Positions 18,438 to 30,106 are shown, counted from the first letter of the stretch. The stretch is 64,000 nt of DNA from Stenotrophomonas sp. ATCM1_4 (GCF_004348115.1 NZ_QPFB01000001.1:361937-425936); one strand, 5' to 3'. Program-made: numbers and translations. Notes: generated by a model from the letters alone, not told the origin.

Positions 18438-18728
18438 GTGAGCAACCAAGCCAATGGCGCAGGCGCGCCGGAGATCACCATCTACTCCACGGCGGTCTGC
18501 CCGTACTGCGTGGCGGCCAAGAACTTCCTGCAGAGCAAGGGCCAGTCCTGGACCGAAGTCCGCATCGACCTGGACCCGGCCGAGCGCGAGAAGATGATGT
18601 CCCTGACCCGTCGCACCAGCGTGCCGCAGATCTTCATCGGCCAGGTCCACGTGGGCGGTTACGACGACATGATGGCCCTGCATCGCGCCGGCAAGCTGGA
18701 GCCGCTGCTGGCGGGGCAGGGCGCATGA
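18438..18728 (+). CDS. grxC: Glutaredoxin 3
   Basis: 96 residues from GTG 18438, preceded by CGGGAG at 7 bases. The dithiol active site CPYC is at about residues 20-23 (TAVCPYCVAAKNFL), followed by TSVPQIFIG with the cis-proline and GGYDDMMALHRAGKLEPLL at the glutathione-binding end. Reduces disulfides with glutathione in the cytoplasm. Its stop overlaps the start of the AhpD-like gene by four bases (ATGA), so the two are translationally coupled and may share a redox role. Confidence 0.95.
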   Translation: MSNQANGAGAPEITIYSTAVCPYCVAAKNFLQSKGQSWTEVRIDLDPAEREKMMSLTRRTSVPQIFIGQVHVGGYDDMMALHRAGKLEPLLAGQGA

Positions 18729-19117
18729 GCCAGCCCACCGACAAGGACCGCGTGGCCGAGTTCACCGAGTTCCGCCAGCGCATGAACCAGCGCATCCTGG
18801 CCGAGCCGAACCAGGTGGTGCGGCGCTTCTTCGCGCTGGACACCCAGACCTACCAGGCCGGCGCGCTGGACGTGAAGACCAAGGAGCTGCTCGGCCTGGT
18901 CGCCTCGCTGGTGCTGCGCTGCGACGACTGCATCAGCTACCACGTGGCCCAGTGCAAGGAGGCCGGGGTGACCCGCGAGGAGTTCTTCGAGACCTTCTCG
19001 GTCGGGCTGGTGGTCGGCGGGTCGATCGTCATCCCGCACCTGCGCCGCGCGGTGGACTTCCTGGACCAGCTGGAGAGCGGTGCCGCCGAGGTCCCGGCCG
19101 GGCACGACCACGGCTGA
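18725..19117 (+). CDS. Carboxymuconolactone decarboxylase / AhpD-like protein
   Basis: 130 residues. All-helical CMD-family domain with the AhpD-type motif LRCDDCISYHV (two Cys spaced C-x2-C plus His, about residues 59-69), which in AhpD carries the peroxidatic/resolving cysteines. The segment VKTKELLGLVASLVL before it and SVGLVVGGSIVIPHLRRAV after it are typical. Translation starts at an ATG overlapping the glutaredoxin stop, which supports a thiol-redox role rather than lactone decarboxylation. A His-Asp-His tail ends the protein. Confidence 0.88.
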   Translation: MSQPTDKDRVAEFTEFRQRMNQRILAEPNQVVRRFFALDTQTYQAGALDVKTKELLGLVASLVLRCDDCISYHVAQCKEAGVTREEFFETFSVGLVVGGSIVIPHLRRAVDFLDQLESGAAEVPAGHDHG

Positions 19118-19136
19118 ACCCCAGACCATGGTCCAG

Positions 19137-19170
19137 TTGGGGGAGGGGGCCGGATCAGGCATAATTGACA
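19137..19170 (+). promoter_or_regulatory. Candidate promoter of isocitrate dehydrogenase
   Basis: TTGGGG (19137-19142) and CATAAT (19160-19165) are 17 bases apart and could be a sigma-70 promoter about 85 bases before the start codon. A perfect TTGACA at 19165-19170 also stands out, but no good -10 follows it at 16-18 bases. Assignment is weak. Confidence 0.35.
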
Positions 19171-19249
19171 GTTGAAACTGTTTCATACGCGCCGGTATCC
19201 GGGCAGCCGGATGGCGCTATCACTCCTCCCTGTTCGGAATACCTAACAA

Positions 19250-20254
19250 ATGACGCAGACAATCACCGTCATCCGCGGCGATGGCATTGGCCCGGAAATC
19301 ATGGACGCCACCCTGTTCGTACTGGACAAGCTCAACACCGGGCTGCAGTACGAAGATGCGGACGCCGGTCTGGTCGCGCTGGAAAAGCACGGTGAGCTGA
19401 TCCCGGCTGCCACGCTGGAATCGATCACCCGCAACAAGGTCGCCCTGAAGAGCCCGCTGACCACCCCGGTGGGCGGCGGCTTCAGCTCGATCAACGTGGC
19501 CCTGCGCCGCCAGTTCGACCTGTACGCCAACGTGCGCCCGGCCATCTCGTTCCCGAACACCAAGTCGCGCTACGAGAACATCAACATGATCACGGTGCGC
19601 GAGAACACCGAAGGCGCCTACCTGGCCGAAGGCCAGGAAGTGTCCGCCGACGGCGAGACCGCGTTCTCCGGCACCCGCATCACCCGCAAGGGTTCCGAGC
19701 GCATCGTGCGCTACGCCTTCGAGCTGGCCAAGAGCACCGGCCGCAAGAAGGTCACCGCCGTGCACAAGGCGAACATCATCAAGTCGACCTCGGGCCTGTT
19801 CCTGAACGTCGCGCGTGAAGTCGCCGCGCAGTACCCGGAAATCGAATTCCAGGAAATGATCGTGGACAACGCCTGCATGCAGCTGGTGATGCGTCCGGAG
19901 CAGTTCGACATCCTGGTCACCACCAACCTGTTCGGCGACATCATCTCCGACCTGTGCGCCGGCCTGGTCGGCGGCCTGGGCTTGGCCCCGGGTGCGAACA
20001 TCGGCAAGGACGCGGCGATCTTCGAAGCCGTGCACGGCACCGCGCCGGACATCGCCGGCCAGGGCAAGGCCAACCCGGTCGCGCTGATGCTGGCCGCTGC
20101 ACAGATGCTGGACCACGTCGGCCAGCCGGAAAACGCCGAGCGCCTGCGCAAGGCCATCGTCGCCACGATGGAAGCCAAGGATTCGCTGACCGGCGACCTG
20201 GGCGGCACCGGCACCACCATGGGCTTCGCCCAGGCCATCGCCAGCCGCATCTGA
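19250..20254 (+). CDS. icd: NAD-type isocitrate dehydrogenase
   Basis: 334 residues, the short form typical of NAD-dependent isocitrate/isopropylmalate-type dehydrogenases, rather than the about 415-residue NADP form of E. coli. Oxidatively decarboxylates isocitrate to 2-oxoglutarate in the TCA cycle. Motifs: IRGDGIGPEIMDA at the N-terminus, the isocitrate loop RENTEGAYLAEGQ, ALRRQFDLYANVRP, VHKANIIKSTSGLFL, and the metal-binding NLFGDIISDLCAGLVGG with HGTAPDIAGQGKANP near the C-terminus. Xanthomonads are known to use an NAD-type enzyme. A strong terminator follows 30 bases after the stop. Confidence 0.92.
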   Translation: MTQTITVIRGDGIGPEIMDATLFVLDKLNTGLQYEDADAGLVALEKHGELIPAATLESITRNKVALKSPLTTPVGGGFSSINVALRRQFDLYANVRPAISFPNTKSRYENINMITVRENTEGAYLAEGQEVSADGETAFSGTRITRKGSERIVRYAFELAKSTGRKKVTAVHKANIIKSTSGLFLNVAREVAAQYPEIEFQEMIVDNACMQLVMRPEQFDILVTTNLFGDIISDLCAGLVGGLGLAPGANIGKDAAIFEAVHGTAPDIAGQGKANPVALMLAAAQMLDHVGQPENAERLRKAIVATMEAKDSLTGDLGGTGTTMGFAQAIASRI

Positions 20255-20284
20255 TCCACCGGCCAACGCTTGTGGTTCAACCAG

Positions 20285-20315
20285 AACGGAGCGCGCAAGC
20301 GCTCCGTTTCTTTTT
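20285..20315 (+). terminator. Rho-independent terminator after isocitrate dehydrogenase
   Basis: Ten-bp stem AACGGAGCGC / GCGCTCCGTT with a GCAA tetraloop, followed by TCTTTTT. Confidence 0.9.
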
Positions 20316-20343
20316 GCCCGCTCGCCACCCACGCCGATGCCAC

Positions 20344-20392
20344 TGCCCCCTCCCTTTCGCCGCAGGCGAAGGGGAGGGCTGGGGAGGGGTAA
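20344..20392. repeat. GC-rich palindromic intergenic repeat, copy 3
   Basis: Arms CCCTCCCTTTCGCC and GGCGAAGGGGAGGG around a GCA centre, followed by CTGGGGAGGGG. Same layout as the copies at 950-990 and 2534-2580. It lies between the terminators of two convergent genes. Confidence 0.6.
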
Positions 20393-20459
20393 GGCGTGTC
20401 GCTGCAGGCAACCACTCGCAGGCGGATCCAAGGCCCTGGCCCTTCGCCCATCAGGACGG

Positions 20460-20497
20460 AAAACACAAACACGAAGGGCGCCTCGCGGCGCCCTTCG
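20460..20497 (-). terminator. Terminator of the Bax-inhibitor-1 gene
   Basis: An 11-bp stem CGAAGGGCGCC / GGCGCCCTTCG with loop TCGC. Read on the minus strand it is followed by a T-rich run (TGTTTGTGTTTT), and it lies 20 bases after the stop codon of the minus-strand gene. Confidence 0.8.
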
Positions 20498-20517
20498 ATT
20501 CCTGCATGACGGTCGGC

Positions 20518-21279
20518 TCAGTTGCGCGACTGCAACTTCGACAGCAGGCGCAGGAACTCGATGTACAGCCACACCAGCGTGACCATCAGGCCGAACGCGC
20601 CGTACCACTCCATGTACTTCGGAGCGCCGGCTTCCACGCCGCTTTCGATGAAGTCGAAGTCCAGCACCAGGTTCAGCGCTGCGATCACCACCACGAACAG
20701 GCTGAAGCCGATGCCGATCAGGCCGGACTGGTGGATGTAGGGGATCTGGATGTTGAAGAAGCCCAGCACGATCGTGGCCAGGTACACCAGTGCGATGCCA
20801 CCGGTGGCCGCGACCACGCCCAGCTTGAAGTTCTCGGTGGCCTTGATCAGCCCGCTGCGGTAGGCGAACAGCAGCGCGAACAGGGTGCCGAAGGTCAGGA
20901 TCACGGCCTGGAACACGATGCCGTTGAAGCGCACCTCGTAGATGGCCGAGATCGAGCCCAGGAACAGGCCTTCGGCCAGGGCGTACAGCGGCGCGCTGAC
21001 CGGTGCCCAGGTCTTCTTGAAGATCGTCACCAGCGACAGGATGAAGCCGACGATCATGCCGCCCCACAGGTACAGCTTGGCGGCCGGCAGCAGTTCGCCG
21101 CTGTCGCTGATCGTGCCGTTCCAGGCGAAGGCGGCGGTCAGCACGGCCAGCAGCAGCAGGATGCCGGTCTTGTTGACGGTGCCGTTGATGGTCATCGCAT
21201 CGGCGCCGCGCGAGACGACGGTACCGCTGCCAAGGTCGAGGAAGGTGGATTCGGAAAGGGCCGGATTGCCGCTGCGCAT
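20518..21279 (-). CDS. Bax inhibitor-1 / YccA family membrane protein
   Basis: 253 residues with seven hydrophobic segments (for example TGILLLLAVLTAAFAW, LYLWGGMIVGFILSLV, FQAVILTFGTLFALLFAY, GGIALVYLATIVLGFF, LIGIGFSLFVVVIAALNLVLDFDFI). This is the BI-1/YccA fold, an inner-membrane protein; E. coli YccA interacts with FtsH, and related proteins behave as Ca2+ leak channels. The acidic C-terminal end found in some members is replaced by a short RLLSKLQSRN. ATG 21279 is chosen because GGAG lies six bases before it; ATG 21291 is possible. Own terminator downstream. Confidence 0.9.
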   Translation of the reverse strand: MRSGNPALSESTFLDLGSGTVVSRGADAMTINGTVNKTGILLLLAVLTAAFAWNGTISDSGELLPAAKLYLWGGMIVGFILSLVTIFKKTWAPVSAPLYALAEGLFLGSISAIYEVRFNGIVFQAVILTFGTLFALLFAYRSGLIKATENFKLGVVAATGGIALVYLATIVLGFFNIQIPYIHQSGLIGIGFSLFVVVIAALNLVLDFDFIESGVEAGAPKYMEWYGAFGLMVTLVWLYIEFLRLLSKLQSRN

Positions 21280-21418
21280 GCAATGCTCCATGGCTGGGTG
21301 AGGAGGGTTTATCCCACCCAGCATACCTGCATCGACGAAAGTGAAAATTGTCGTTGACAGATCCGGCTTCAGTTCCGACAATAGCCGACCTTTCCGGGGC
21401 ACCGGAGAGATTCACCGC

Positions 21419-21495
21419 CGGGGTATAGCGCAGTCTGGTAGCGCGCCTGCTTTGGGAGCAGGATGTCGGGGGTTCGAATCCCTCTACCCCGACCA
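21419..21495 (+). tRNA. tRNA-Pro (UGG)
   Basis: 77 bases. Acceptor arms CGGGGTA / TACCCCG, anticodon loop TTTGGGA with anticodon TGG between CCTGC and GCAGG, T loop TTCGAAT, encoded ACCA end. First of a cluster of six tRNA genes. Confidence 0.97.
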
Positions 21496-21540
21496 TCCGA
21501 TGCACTCAAGGCGCACCGGAGTGCGACGATCCGGTCTTGA

Positions 21541-21617
21541 GCGCCCGTAGCTCAACTGGATAGAGCACCGGCCTTCTAAGCCGGCGGTTACAGGTTCGAT
21601 TCCTGTCGGGCGCGCCA
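21541..21617 (+). tRNA. tRNA-Arg (UCU)
   Basis: 77 bases. Acceptor arms GCGCCCG / CGGGCGC, anticodon loop CTTCTAA with TCT, encoded GCCA end. 45 bases after tRNA-Pro. Confidence 0.97.
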
Positions 21618-21654
21618 ATCGGCGCAAGCGGTAGGCAAGGTTGTTGTTTCAGTG

Positions 21655-21731
21655 GTGGCTGTAGCTCAGTTGGTTAGAGTACCGGATTGTGATTCCGGTG
21701 GTCGGGGGTTCGAATCCCCTCAGCCACCCCA
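21655..21731 (+). tRNA. tRNA-His (GUG)
   Basis: 77 bases; G at 21654 would be the extra G-1 opposite C73 that is peculiar to tRNA-His. Acceptor arms GTGGCTG / CAGCCAC, anticodon GTG in loop TTGTGAT, encoded CCCA end. Confidence 0.97.
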
Positions 21732-21810
21732 CTGAATGAAGAAGCACCGAGGTGAAATTCGGGGTTTCAAAAAAAAGAAGGATGCGTTAAGATTCGCCTC
21801 CTGATTTTCA

Positions 21811-21886
21811 GGGCTGTTAGCTCAGTTGGTAGAGCAGTTGACTCTTAATCAATAGGTCCAAGGTTCGAATCCTTGACAGCCCACCA
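21811..21886 (+). tRNA. tRNA-Lys (CUU), copy 1
   Basis: 76 bases. Acceptor arms GGGCTGT / ACAGCCC, anticodon loop CTCTTAA with CTT, encoded ACCA end. Identical to the copy at 21997-22072. Followed by its own terminator. Confidence 0.96.
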
Positions 21887-21895
21887 TTTTGAAAG

Positions 21896-21926
21896 GCCAC
21901 CGGAGCGATCCGGTGGCTTTTTCTTT
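21896..21926 (+). terminator. Terminator after tRNA-Lys copy 1
   Basis: Nine-bp stem GCCACCGGA / TCCGGTGGC with loop GCGA, followed by TTTTTCTTT. Confidence 0.9.
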
Positions 21927-21996
21927 AAGTGTAGGCCCCGTGTTTTCGGGCTGGTGCGAAAAACACCGCTGGTGTACAATTCGCGCCGAAGTTTCA

Positions 21997-22072
21997 GGGC
22001 TGTTAGCTCAGTTGGTAGAGCAGTTGACTCTTAATCAATAGGTCCAAGGTTCGAATCCTTGACAGCCCACCA
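21997..22072 (+). tRNA. tRNA-Lys (CUU), copy 2
   Basis: 76 bases, identical to copy 1 including anticodon CTT. A TACAAT box at 21975-21980 just upstream suggests its own promoter, consistent with the terminator that separates it from copy 1. Confidence 0.96.
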
Positions 22073-22079
22073 AATTGAA

Positions 22080-22110
22080 GCCATCGGAGCAATCCGGTGG
22101 CTTTTTTCTT
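22080..22110 (+). terminator. Terminator after tRNA-Lys copy 2
   Basis: Stem GCCATCGGA / TCCGGTGGC with loop GCAA and one G-T pair, followed by TTTTTTCTT. Nearly the same as the terminator of copy 1, so the duplication included it. Confidence 0.9.
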
Positions 22111-22183
22111 GCCGGTTGCCGCGTTCGTCCCGGCTTCCGCTTTCGGGGTTGGCCTGCAACAATGGCGCCCCTGAACCGGCCTT

Positions 22184-22268
<85 letters not shown>

Positions 22269-22449
22269 TTGCCCGGTTCACCGCGCCCACCGCCGGGCGC
22301 GCTTCCTGCCGCCCTGAATGGCCCCCCACTGCTGGCGGTGCCGGCCGTTATCGGCCAAACTAGAGGGCTGCGGCGGAAATCCGCCGCCTGGGATCGTTTC
22401 AACCACCACATCGTGCCGGGGGCCGTCGCCACCGGTGGCAGGAGTCAAC

Positions 22450-23745
22450 ATGCAAGCTTCGATCGAATCCACCGGCAACCTGGAACGCCGCCTGAGCTTC
22501 TCGCTGCCGGCCGAACGTCTGCAGACCCACATCAACGGGCGTCTGGGCGAAATCGCGCGTACCGCGCGTATCAAGGGCTTCCGCCCGGGCAAGGTGCCGG
22601 CCAAGGTGATCGAGCAGCGTTTCGGGCCGCAGGTGCGCGCCGAGGCGATGGACGGCCTGCTGCGTGAAACCTTCGACGCCGCCCTGCGCGAGCACGAGCT
22701 GCGCATCGCCGGCAACCCGCGCATCGACAAGGCCGGCGAAGGCGAGTTCGACTTCGTGGCCACCGTCGAGCTGATTCCGGATTTCGGTGACGTCGACGTG
22801 ACCAAGCTGACCGTGGTCCGCCACACCGCCGAGATCACCGACGCCGACATCGACCAGATGATCGAGAACCTGCGCCAGCAGCGCCGTACCTGGAAGCCGG
22901 TCACCCGTGGCGCCCAGGAAGGTGACCTGGTCGGCCTGGAAACCTGGTCGCAGGCCGGTGACGAGCGCCTGCCGGCCGAAGGCACCGAGAAGGGCACCAT
23001 CATCATCGGCCAGGGCATGATGTTCGACCAGATCGAGAAGGGCCTGGTCGGCCTGGCCAAGGGCGAGGAAAAGGTCCTGGACGTCGAGTTCCCGGCTGAC
23101 TGGCGCGTGCCGGCGCTGGCCGGCAAGTCGGTCAAGGTCACGGTCAAGGCCGTGGAAGTGTCCGAGCAGGACGTGCCGGAAGTGGACGCCACCTTCATCA
23201 AGAGCTTCGGCGTGAAGAACGGCGACCTGGAGCAGTTCCGCAAGGACATCCGCTCCAACCTGGAGCGCGAGCTCAAGGGCGCGCTGATGAACCGCCTGCG
23301 CCGCGAAGTCGGCGAGCAGCTGATCGCCGCCTATTCCTCGGTCGAGCTGCCGCCGCGCCTGGTCGAGGGTGAAGCCCGCTCGATGCTGGCCCAGCAGATC
23401 GATGCCATCCGCCGCCAGGGCGGCAACCCGGGCGATGTCCCGGCCGATGCCCATGAAGGCTTCAAGGATGCGGCTGGCAAGCGCGTGCTGGTCGGCCTGC
23501 TGGTCGGCGAGGTGGCCCGCAGGAACGAGCTGCGCCTGGACCCGAAGCGCCTGAACGAAACCATGCGCCTGATCGCCTCGACCTACGAAGAGCCGGAACA
23601 GGTCATTGAGATGTACCGTAATGATCCCCAGCTTATGGCTGGCCTGCAGAACCGCGTGATGGAAGAGCAGGTCATCGACTGGATCGCCGAGCGTGCCCAG
23701 CACACCGAGCAGGCGCTGTCGTTCCAGGAAGCCATCCGCCAGTAA
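22450..23745 (+). CDS. tig: Trigger factor (ribosome-associated chaperone and PPIase)
   Basis: 431 residues. Binds at the ribosome exit tunnel and folds nascent chains. The ribosome-docking signature GFRPGKVP is at about residues 45-52. The FKBP-like PPIase region spans about 150-245 and the C-terminal helical arms include [13 protein letters not shown] and [16 protein letters not shown] 22450 has GGAG 6-9 bases before it; the earlier in-frame codons lack conservation. First gene of the conserved order tig-clpP-clpX-lon-hupB. Confidence 0.97.
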   Translation: MQASIESTGNLERRLSFSLPAERLQTHINGRLGEIARTARIKGFRPGKVPAKVIEQRFGPQVRAEAMDGLLRETFDAALREHELRIAGNPRIDKAGEGEFDFVATVELIPDFGDVDVTKLTVVRHTAEITDADIDQMIENLRQQRRTWKPVTRGAQEGDLVGLETWSQAGDERLPAEGTEKGTIIIGQGMMFDQIEKGLVGLAKGEEKVLDVEFPADWRVPALAGKSVKVTVKAVEVSEQDVPEVDATFIKSFGVKNGDLEQFRKDIRSNLERELKGALMNRLRREVGEQLIAAYSSVELPPRLVEGEARSMLAQQIDAIRRQGGNPGDVPADAHEGFKDAAGKRVLVGLLVGEVARRNELRLDPKRLNETMRLIASTYEEPEQVIEMYRNDPQLMAGLQNRVMEEQVIDWIAERAQHTEQALSFQEAIRQ

Positions 23746-23762
23746 ACCGGCGGGCGTTCCGT

Positions 23763-23782
23763 CCCCGCGCTCCGGCGCGGGG
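23763..23782 (+). terminator. Hairpin between tig and clpP
   Basis: Eight-bp stem CCCCGCGC / GCGCGGGG with loop TCCG, 17 bases after the tig stop. There is no U tract (GTTACTTC follows), so it probably attenuates rather than ends transcription. Confidence 0.4.
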
Positions 23783-23812
23783 GTTACTTCTCAAGAATAG
23801 GTGCCTCACGAA

Positions 23813-24439
23813 ATGGACAACCGAGCCAAAGCCCTGAACATGGTTCCGATGGTGGTCGAGCAGACCAGCCGTGGCGAGCGCGCCTATGACATCTATTCGC
23901 GCCTGCTCAAGGAGCGCCTGATTTTCCTGGTCGGCCCGATCGACGACCACATGGCGAACCTGGTGGTGGCGCAGTTGCTGTTCCTGGAAGCGGAAAACCC
24001 GGAAAAGGACATCAGCATCTACATCAATTCGCCCGGTGGCGTGGTCACCGCCGGCATGGCGATCTACGACACCATGCAGTACATCAAGCCGGACGTGAGC
24101 ACCATCTGCGTCGGCCAGGCCGCCTCGATGGGCGCGTTGCTGCTGGCGGCCGGTGCGGCCGGCAAGCGTTATGCGCTGCCGAACTCGCGGGTGATGATCC
24201 ACCAGCCGCTGGGCGGCTTCCAGGGCCAGGCTACGGACATCGACATCCATGCCCGTGAAATCCTGACCCTGCGTTCGCGCCTGAACGAGGTGCTGGCCAA
24301 GCACACCGGCCAGTCGCTGGAGACCATCGCGCGCGACACCGAGCGCGACAACTTCAAGAGCGCGGCCGACTCGGTGGCCTATGGTCTGGTCGACCAGGTG
24401 CTGGAGCGTCGTCCGGACGAGTCGATCCAGGCCGGGTAA
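23813..24439 (+). CDS. clpP: ATP-dependent Clp protease proteolytic subunit
   Basis: 208 residues from ATG 23813. Serine protease that forms the two-ring barrel served by ClpX and ClpA. The catalytic triad is visible: Ser105 in [11 protein letters not shown], His130 in MIHQPLGG and Asp179 in TERDNF. The propeptide-like N-terminus ends near [19 protein letters not shown], as in other ClpP. GTG at 23801 would add four residues but is less likely. Directly upstream of clpX, 67 bases after tig. Confidence 0.98.
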   Translation: MDNRAKALNMVPMVVEQTSRGERAYDIYSRLLKERLIFLVGPIDDHMANLVVAQLLFLEAENPEKDISIYINSPGGVVTAGMAIYDTMQYIKPDVSTICVGQAASMGALLLAAGAAGKRYALPNSRVMIHQPLGGFQGQATDIDIHAREILTLRSRLNEVLAKHTGQSLETIARDTERDNFKSAADSVAYGLVDQVLERRPDESIQAG

Positions 24440-24566
24440 CGGTGCAAGTGGCCGAAAATACGGCATTTTTTGCAGGGTCGGAACTGGACTGGCGTCCATC
24501 CGGCCCTGTGCTATTCTCGAAATCGAACCCCCTGTTCAGAGGGGGAAGCAACTGGGTAAGCGAAGC

Positions 24567-25856
<1,290 letters not shown>

Positions 25857-25915
25857 GCCAGTCTCAGAGGGGGCTGAACCGGGATTCTGTGGTTCAGCTG
25901 CGGGATTTTCCGCCT

Positions 25916-25944
25916 CTTGCAACCCCCAGCCGATGGCCCCATAA
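25916..25944 (+). promoter_or_regulatory. Candidate sigma-32 (heat-shock) promoter of lon
   Basis: CTTGCAA (25916-25922) and CCCCATAA (25937-25944) are separated by 14 bases, close to the sigma-32 consensus CTTGAAA-N11-16-CCCCATNT. It lies 53-80 bases before the lon ATG. The -10 part is inside the 5' arm and loop of the clpX terminator hairpin. Confidence 0.6.
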
Positions 25945-25966
25945 CGGGGCCATCGGCTTTTTTATT
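25928..25966 (+). terminator. Terminator after clpX
   Basis: Thirteen-bp stem AGCCGATGGCCCC / GGGGCCATCGGCT with loop ATAAC, followed by TTTTTATT. It overlaps the candidate lon heat-shock promoter. Confidence 0.9.
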
Positions 25967-25996
25967 CAGCCTTCCCCGAATTCAGTGGAGCCCGCC

Positions 25997-28450
<2,454 letters not shown>

Positions 28451-28500
28451 AATGTGAACGCAAAACCCCCCGAAACCCGCGCCGTTATTGGCTTTTCAGC

Positions 28501-28529
28501 TTGCGTGGGTAGGGGGGCGCTGGTATAAA
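28501..28529 (+). promoter_or_regulatory. Promoter of hupB
   Basis: TTGCGT (28501-28506) and TATAAA (28524-28529) with exactly 17 bases between, about 128 bases before the HU start codon. Strong by sequence. Confidence 0.65.
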
Positions 28530-28656
28530 AGTGCCACTCGCGCACACGCTGTTCTGCGATGTGGTGTGAATGCAGGATCTCCGGTCGTTGCCTTGCCATA
28601 GCGGCAGCGACCCACCCAACTATTCCGCGGATTTGCCGCAAAGGGAGTTTTACAGA

Positions 28657-28929
28657 ATGAACAAGACCGAATTGATTGATGGCGTTGCCGCTGCTGCTGA
28701 CCTGTCCAAGGCCGAGGCTGGCCGTGCAGTTGACGCTGTCATCGCCGAGATCACCAAGGCCCTGAAGAAGGGCGATGCCGTGACTCTGGTGGGCTTCGGT
28801 ACGTTCCAGGTTCGCGAGCGCGCCGAGCGCACCGGCCGCAATCCGAAGACCGGCGAAGAGATCAAGATCGCCGCTGCAAAAAATCCTGCCTTCAAGGCTG
28901 GTAAAGCCCTGAAGGACGCTGTAAACTAA
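28657..28929 (+). CDS. hupB: DNA-binding protein HU
   Basis: 90 residues, the normal HU length. Nucleoid protein that bends DNA. The full family signature is present: [12 protein letters not shown] at the start, [17 protein letters not shown], then the DNA-binding arm [12 protein letters not shown] with the intercalating Pro. AAGGGAG lies 9 bases before the ATG. It follows lon with its own promoter, and two tRNA genes follow closely, an order usual in xanthomonads. Confidence 0.98.
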   Translation: MNKTELIDGVAAAADLSKAEAGRAVDAVIAEITKALKKGDAVTLVGFGTFQVRERAERTGRNPKTGEEIKIAAAKNPAFKAGKALKDAVN

Positions 28930-28941
28930 GCGGCTCACCGG

Positions 28942-29016
28942 GGGTGCTTAGCTCAGTGGTAGAGCGTCTCCCTTACAAGGAGAGGGTCGGGGGTTCGAAA
29001 CCCTCAGCACCCACCA
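28942..29016 (+). tRNA. tRNA-Val (UAC)
   Basis: 75 bases. Acceptor arms GGGTGCT / AGCACCC, anticodon loop CTTACAA with TAC, encoded ACCA end. Begins 12 bases after the hupB stop codon. Confidence 0.97.
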
Positions 29017-29043
29017 ATAAGCACCAACGAAAAGTTTGAAAGT

Positions 29044-29120
29044 GGAGCGGTAGTTCAGCTGGTTAGAATGCTGGCCTGTCACGCCGGAGGTCGCGGGTTC
29101 GAGTCCCGTCCGCTCCGCCA
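29044..29120 (+). tRNA. tRNA-Asp (GUC)
   Basis: 77 bases. Acceptor arms GGAGCGG / CCGCTCC, anticodon loop CTGTCAC with GTC, T loop TTCGAGT, encoded GCCA end. Complete copy; a broken second copy starts at 29202. Confidence 0.97.
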
Positions 29121-29129
29121 CTTCATACC

Positions 29130-29160
29130 GGCCCCTGAGCGATCGGGGGCCTTGTTTTCT
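29130..29160 (+). terminator. Terminator after tRNA-Asp
   Basis: Stem GGCCCCTGA / TCGGGGGCC with loop GCGA and one T-G pair, followed by TTGTTTTCT. The GAGCGATC loop region is the same as in the tRNA-Lys terminator. Confidence 0.88.
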
Positions 29161-29201
29161 CGAAACCACTTTGGTTGAAGGAAAACTAAAAAAGTTAATG
29201 C

Positions 29202-29256
29202 GGAGCGGTAGTTCAGCTGGTTAGAATGCTGGCCTGTCACGCCGGAGGTCGCGGGT
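29202..29256 (+). pseudogene. Truncated second tRNA-Asp (broken in the T arm)
   Basis: Bases 29202-29256 repeat the complete tRNA-Asp exactly, through acceptor, D arm, anticodon GTC and the first half of the T arm (up to GCGGGT). After that the sequence departs: GCGATGGCC in place of TCGAGTCCC, and no 3' acceptor strand follows. A transposase remnant starts about 50 bases downstream. A tandem tRNA-Asp pair was therefore probably present and the second copy was destroyed by insertion or recombination. Confidence 0.9.
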
Positions 29257-29301
29257 GCGATGGCCGCATAGCTCCACTTTTGGCAGCCGCTAAAAGCGGG
29301 G

Positions 29302-29642
29302 GGATTACCCGACGTCCTCGCAAAACCCTGATCCACTCGGATCAAGGCTCGCAGTACGGAAGCGATGCATGGCGGCGTTTCTGTAAAGACAACCGCCTTG
29401 AGCCAAGCATGAGCAGACGTGCCAACTGCTGGGACAACGCGGTCGCTGAGTCCTTCTTCAGCAGTTTGAGAAAGGAACGGATCAAGAAGTGCAACTGCGC
29501 GAATCGCGACATGGCGACCTCGGGCATATCCGACTACATAGATGGGTTTTACAATCCAACACGCCGCCACGGCCATCTAGGCGGGGTCAGTCGTGACGAG
29601 TTCGAGGCAGCGCATCGCCACCCTCGGTCAGGTGTCCACTAA
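29302..29642 (+). pseudogene. IS3-family transposase (OrfB) C-terminal remnant
   Basis: About 112 codons of the DDE integrase core, ending at a normal stop. LIHSDQGSQYGSDAWR carries the second catalytic Asp and DNAVAESFFSSLRKERI the catalytic Glu; NPTRRHGHLGGVSRDEFE is the usual C-terminus of this transposase group. The first Asp and the whole N-terminal half, with OrfA, are missing, so it cannot be active. TGTCCACTAAATCCCGGG just at and after the stop (29633-29650) may be the right-hand terminal repeat. It abuts the broken tRNA-Asp and marks the left edge of the accessory region. Confidence 0.85.
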
Positions 29643-30016
29643 ATCCCGGGAAATCTCCTTCTTCATCTCGATCCAGTCGATGATGATGGCGTACCGTCAA
29701 GCATGGCATTTCAATTTCAAGACTCACTCCGCGTTCGCTCTATCCATGGCGATCCTGCAGAGTTGTGCAGTACTGGAATTTGTATGTGTCGGATCTTTAA
29801 CTGATGAATCCATGCTCTAGCTGAGGACCGCACATTCAATGTGGCCAAGCGCATGTCTAGGCGCTTCAGCGATCAAGTCCCGGGGAGCTAGGAAGCGCAT
29901 TCAAGGGACAGGACGGCATCCAGGACCAGTGATGCTGCAGTGCGGCGAAAAATGGTTGCAGCTGATTGAATCTCCACGCAGGTTCAAAGGGTTGGGCGGC
30001 TGGCATAAATGTCGAT
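29643..30016. other. Intergenic stretch left of the TonB receptor
   Basis: No convincing gene: short open frames here lack conserved motifs and usable ribosome sites. The sequence is less GC-rich than the core genes. It probably consists of IS-flanking material plus the upstream part of the TonB-receptor promoter region. Confidence 0.5.
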
Positions 30017-30045
30017 TGACAGCGTTGTCAGTGTGCGCGTACAAG
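30016..30045 (+). promoter_or_regulatory. Promoter with LacI-type operator before the TonB receptor
   Basis: A perfect -35 box TTGACA (30016-30021) overlaps the operator TGACAGCGTTGTCA (30017-30030), a near-palindrome with CG centre; TACAAG at 30040-30045 could be the -10. The exact reverse complement of the operator occurs at 35709-35722 before the GH3 gene. A LacI-family gene lies between them, so it is the likely ligand. Confidence 0.7.
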
Positions 30046-30106
30046 GGCAGCGTTCGTGGAAGTGCCAAAACAAAGACAACTAATTGGAATAGAGGGGAGA
30101 GAGCCT

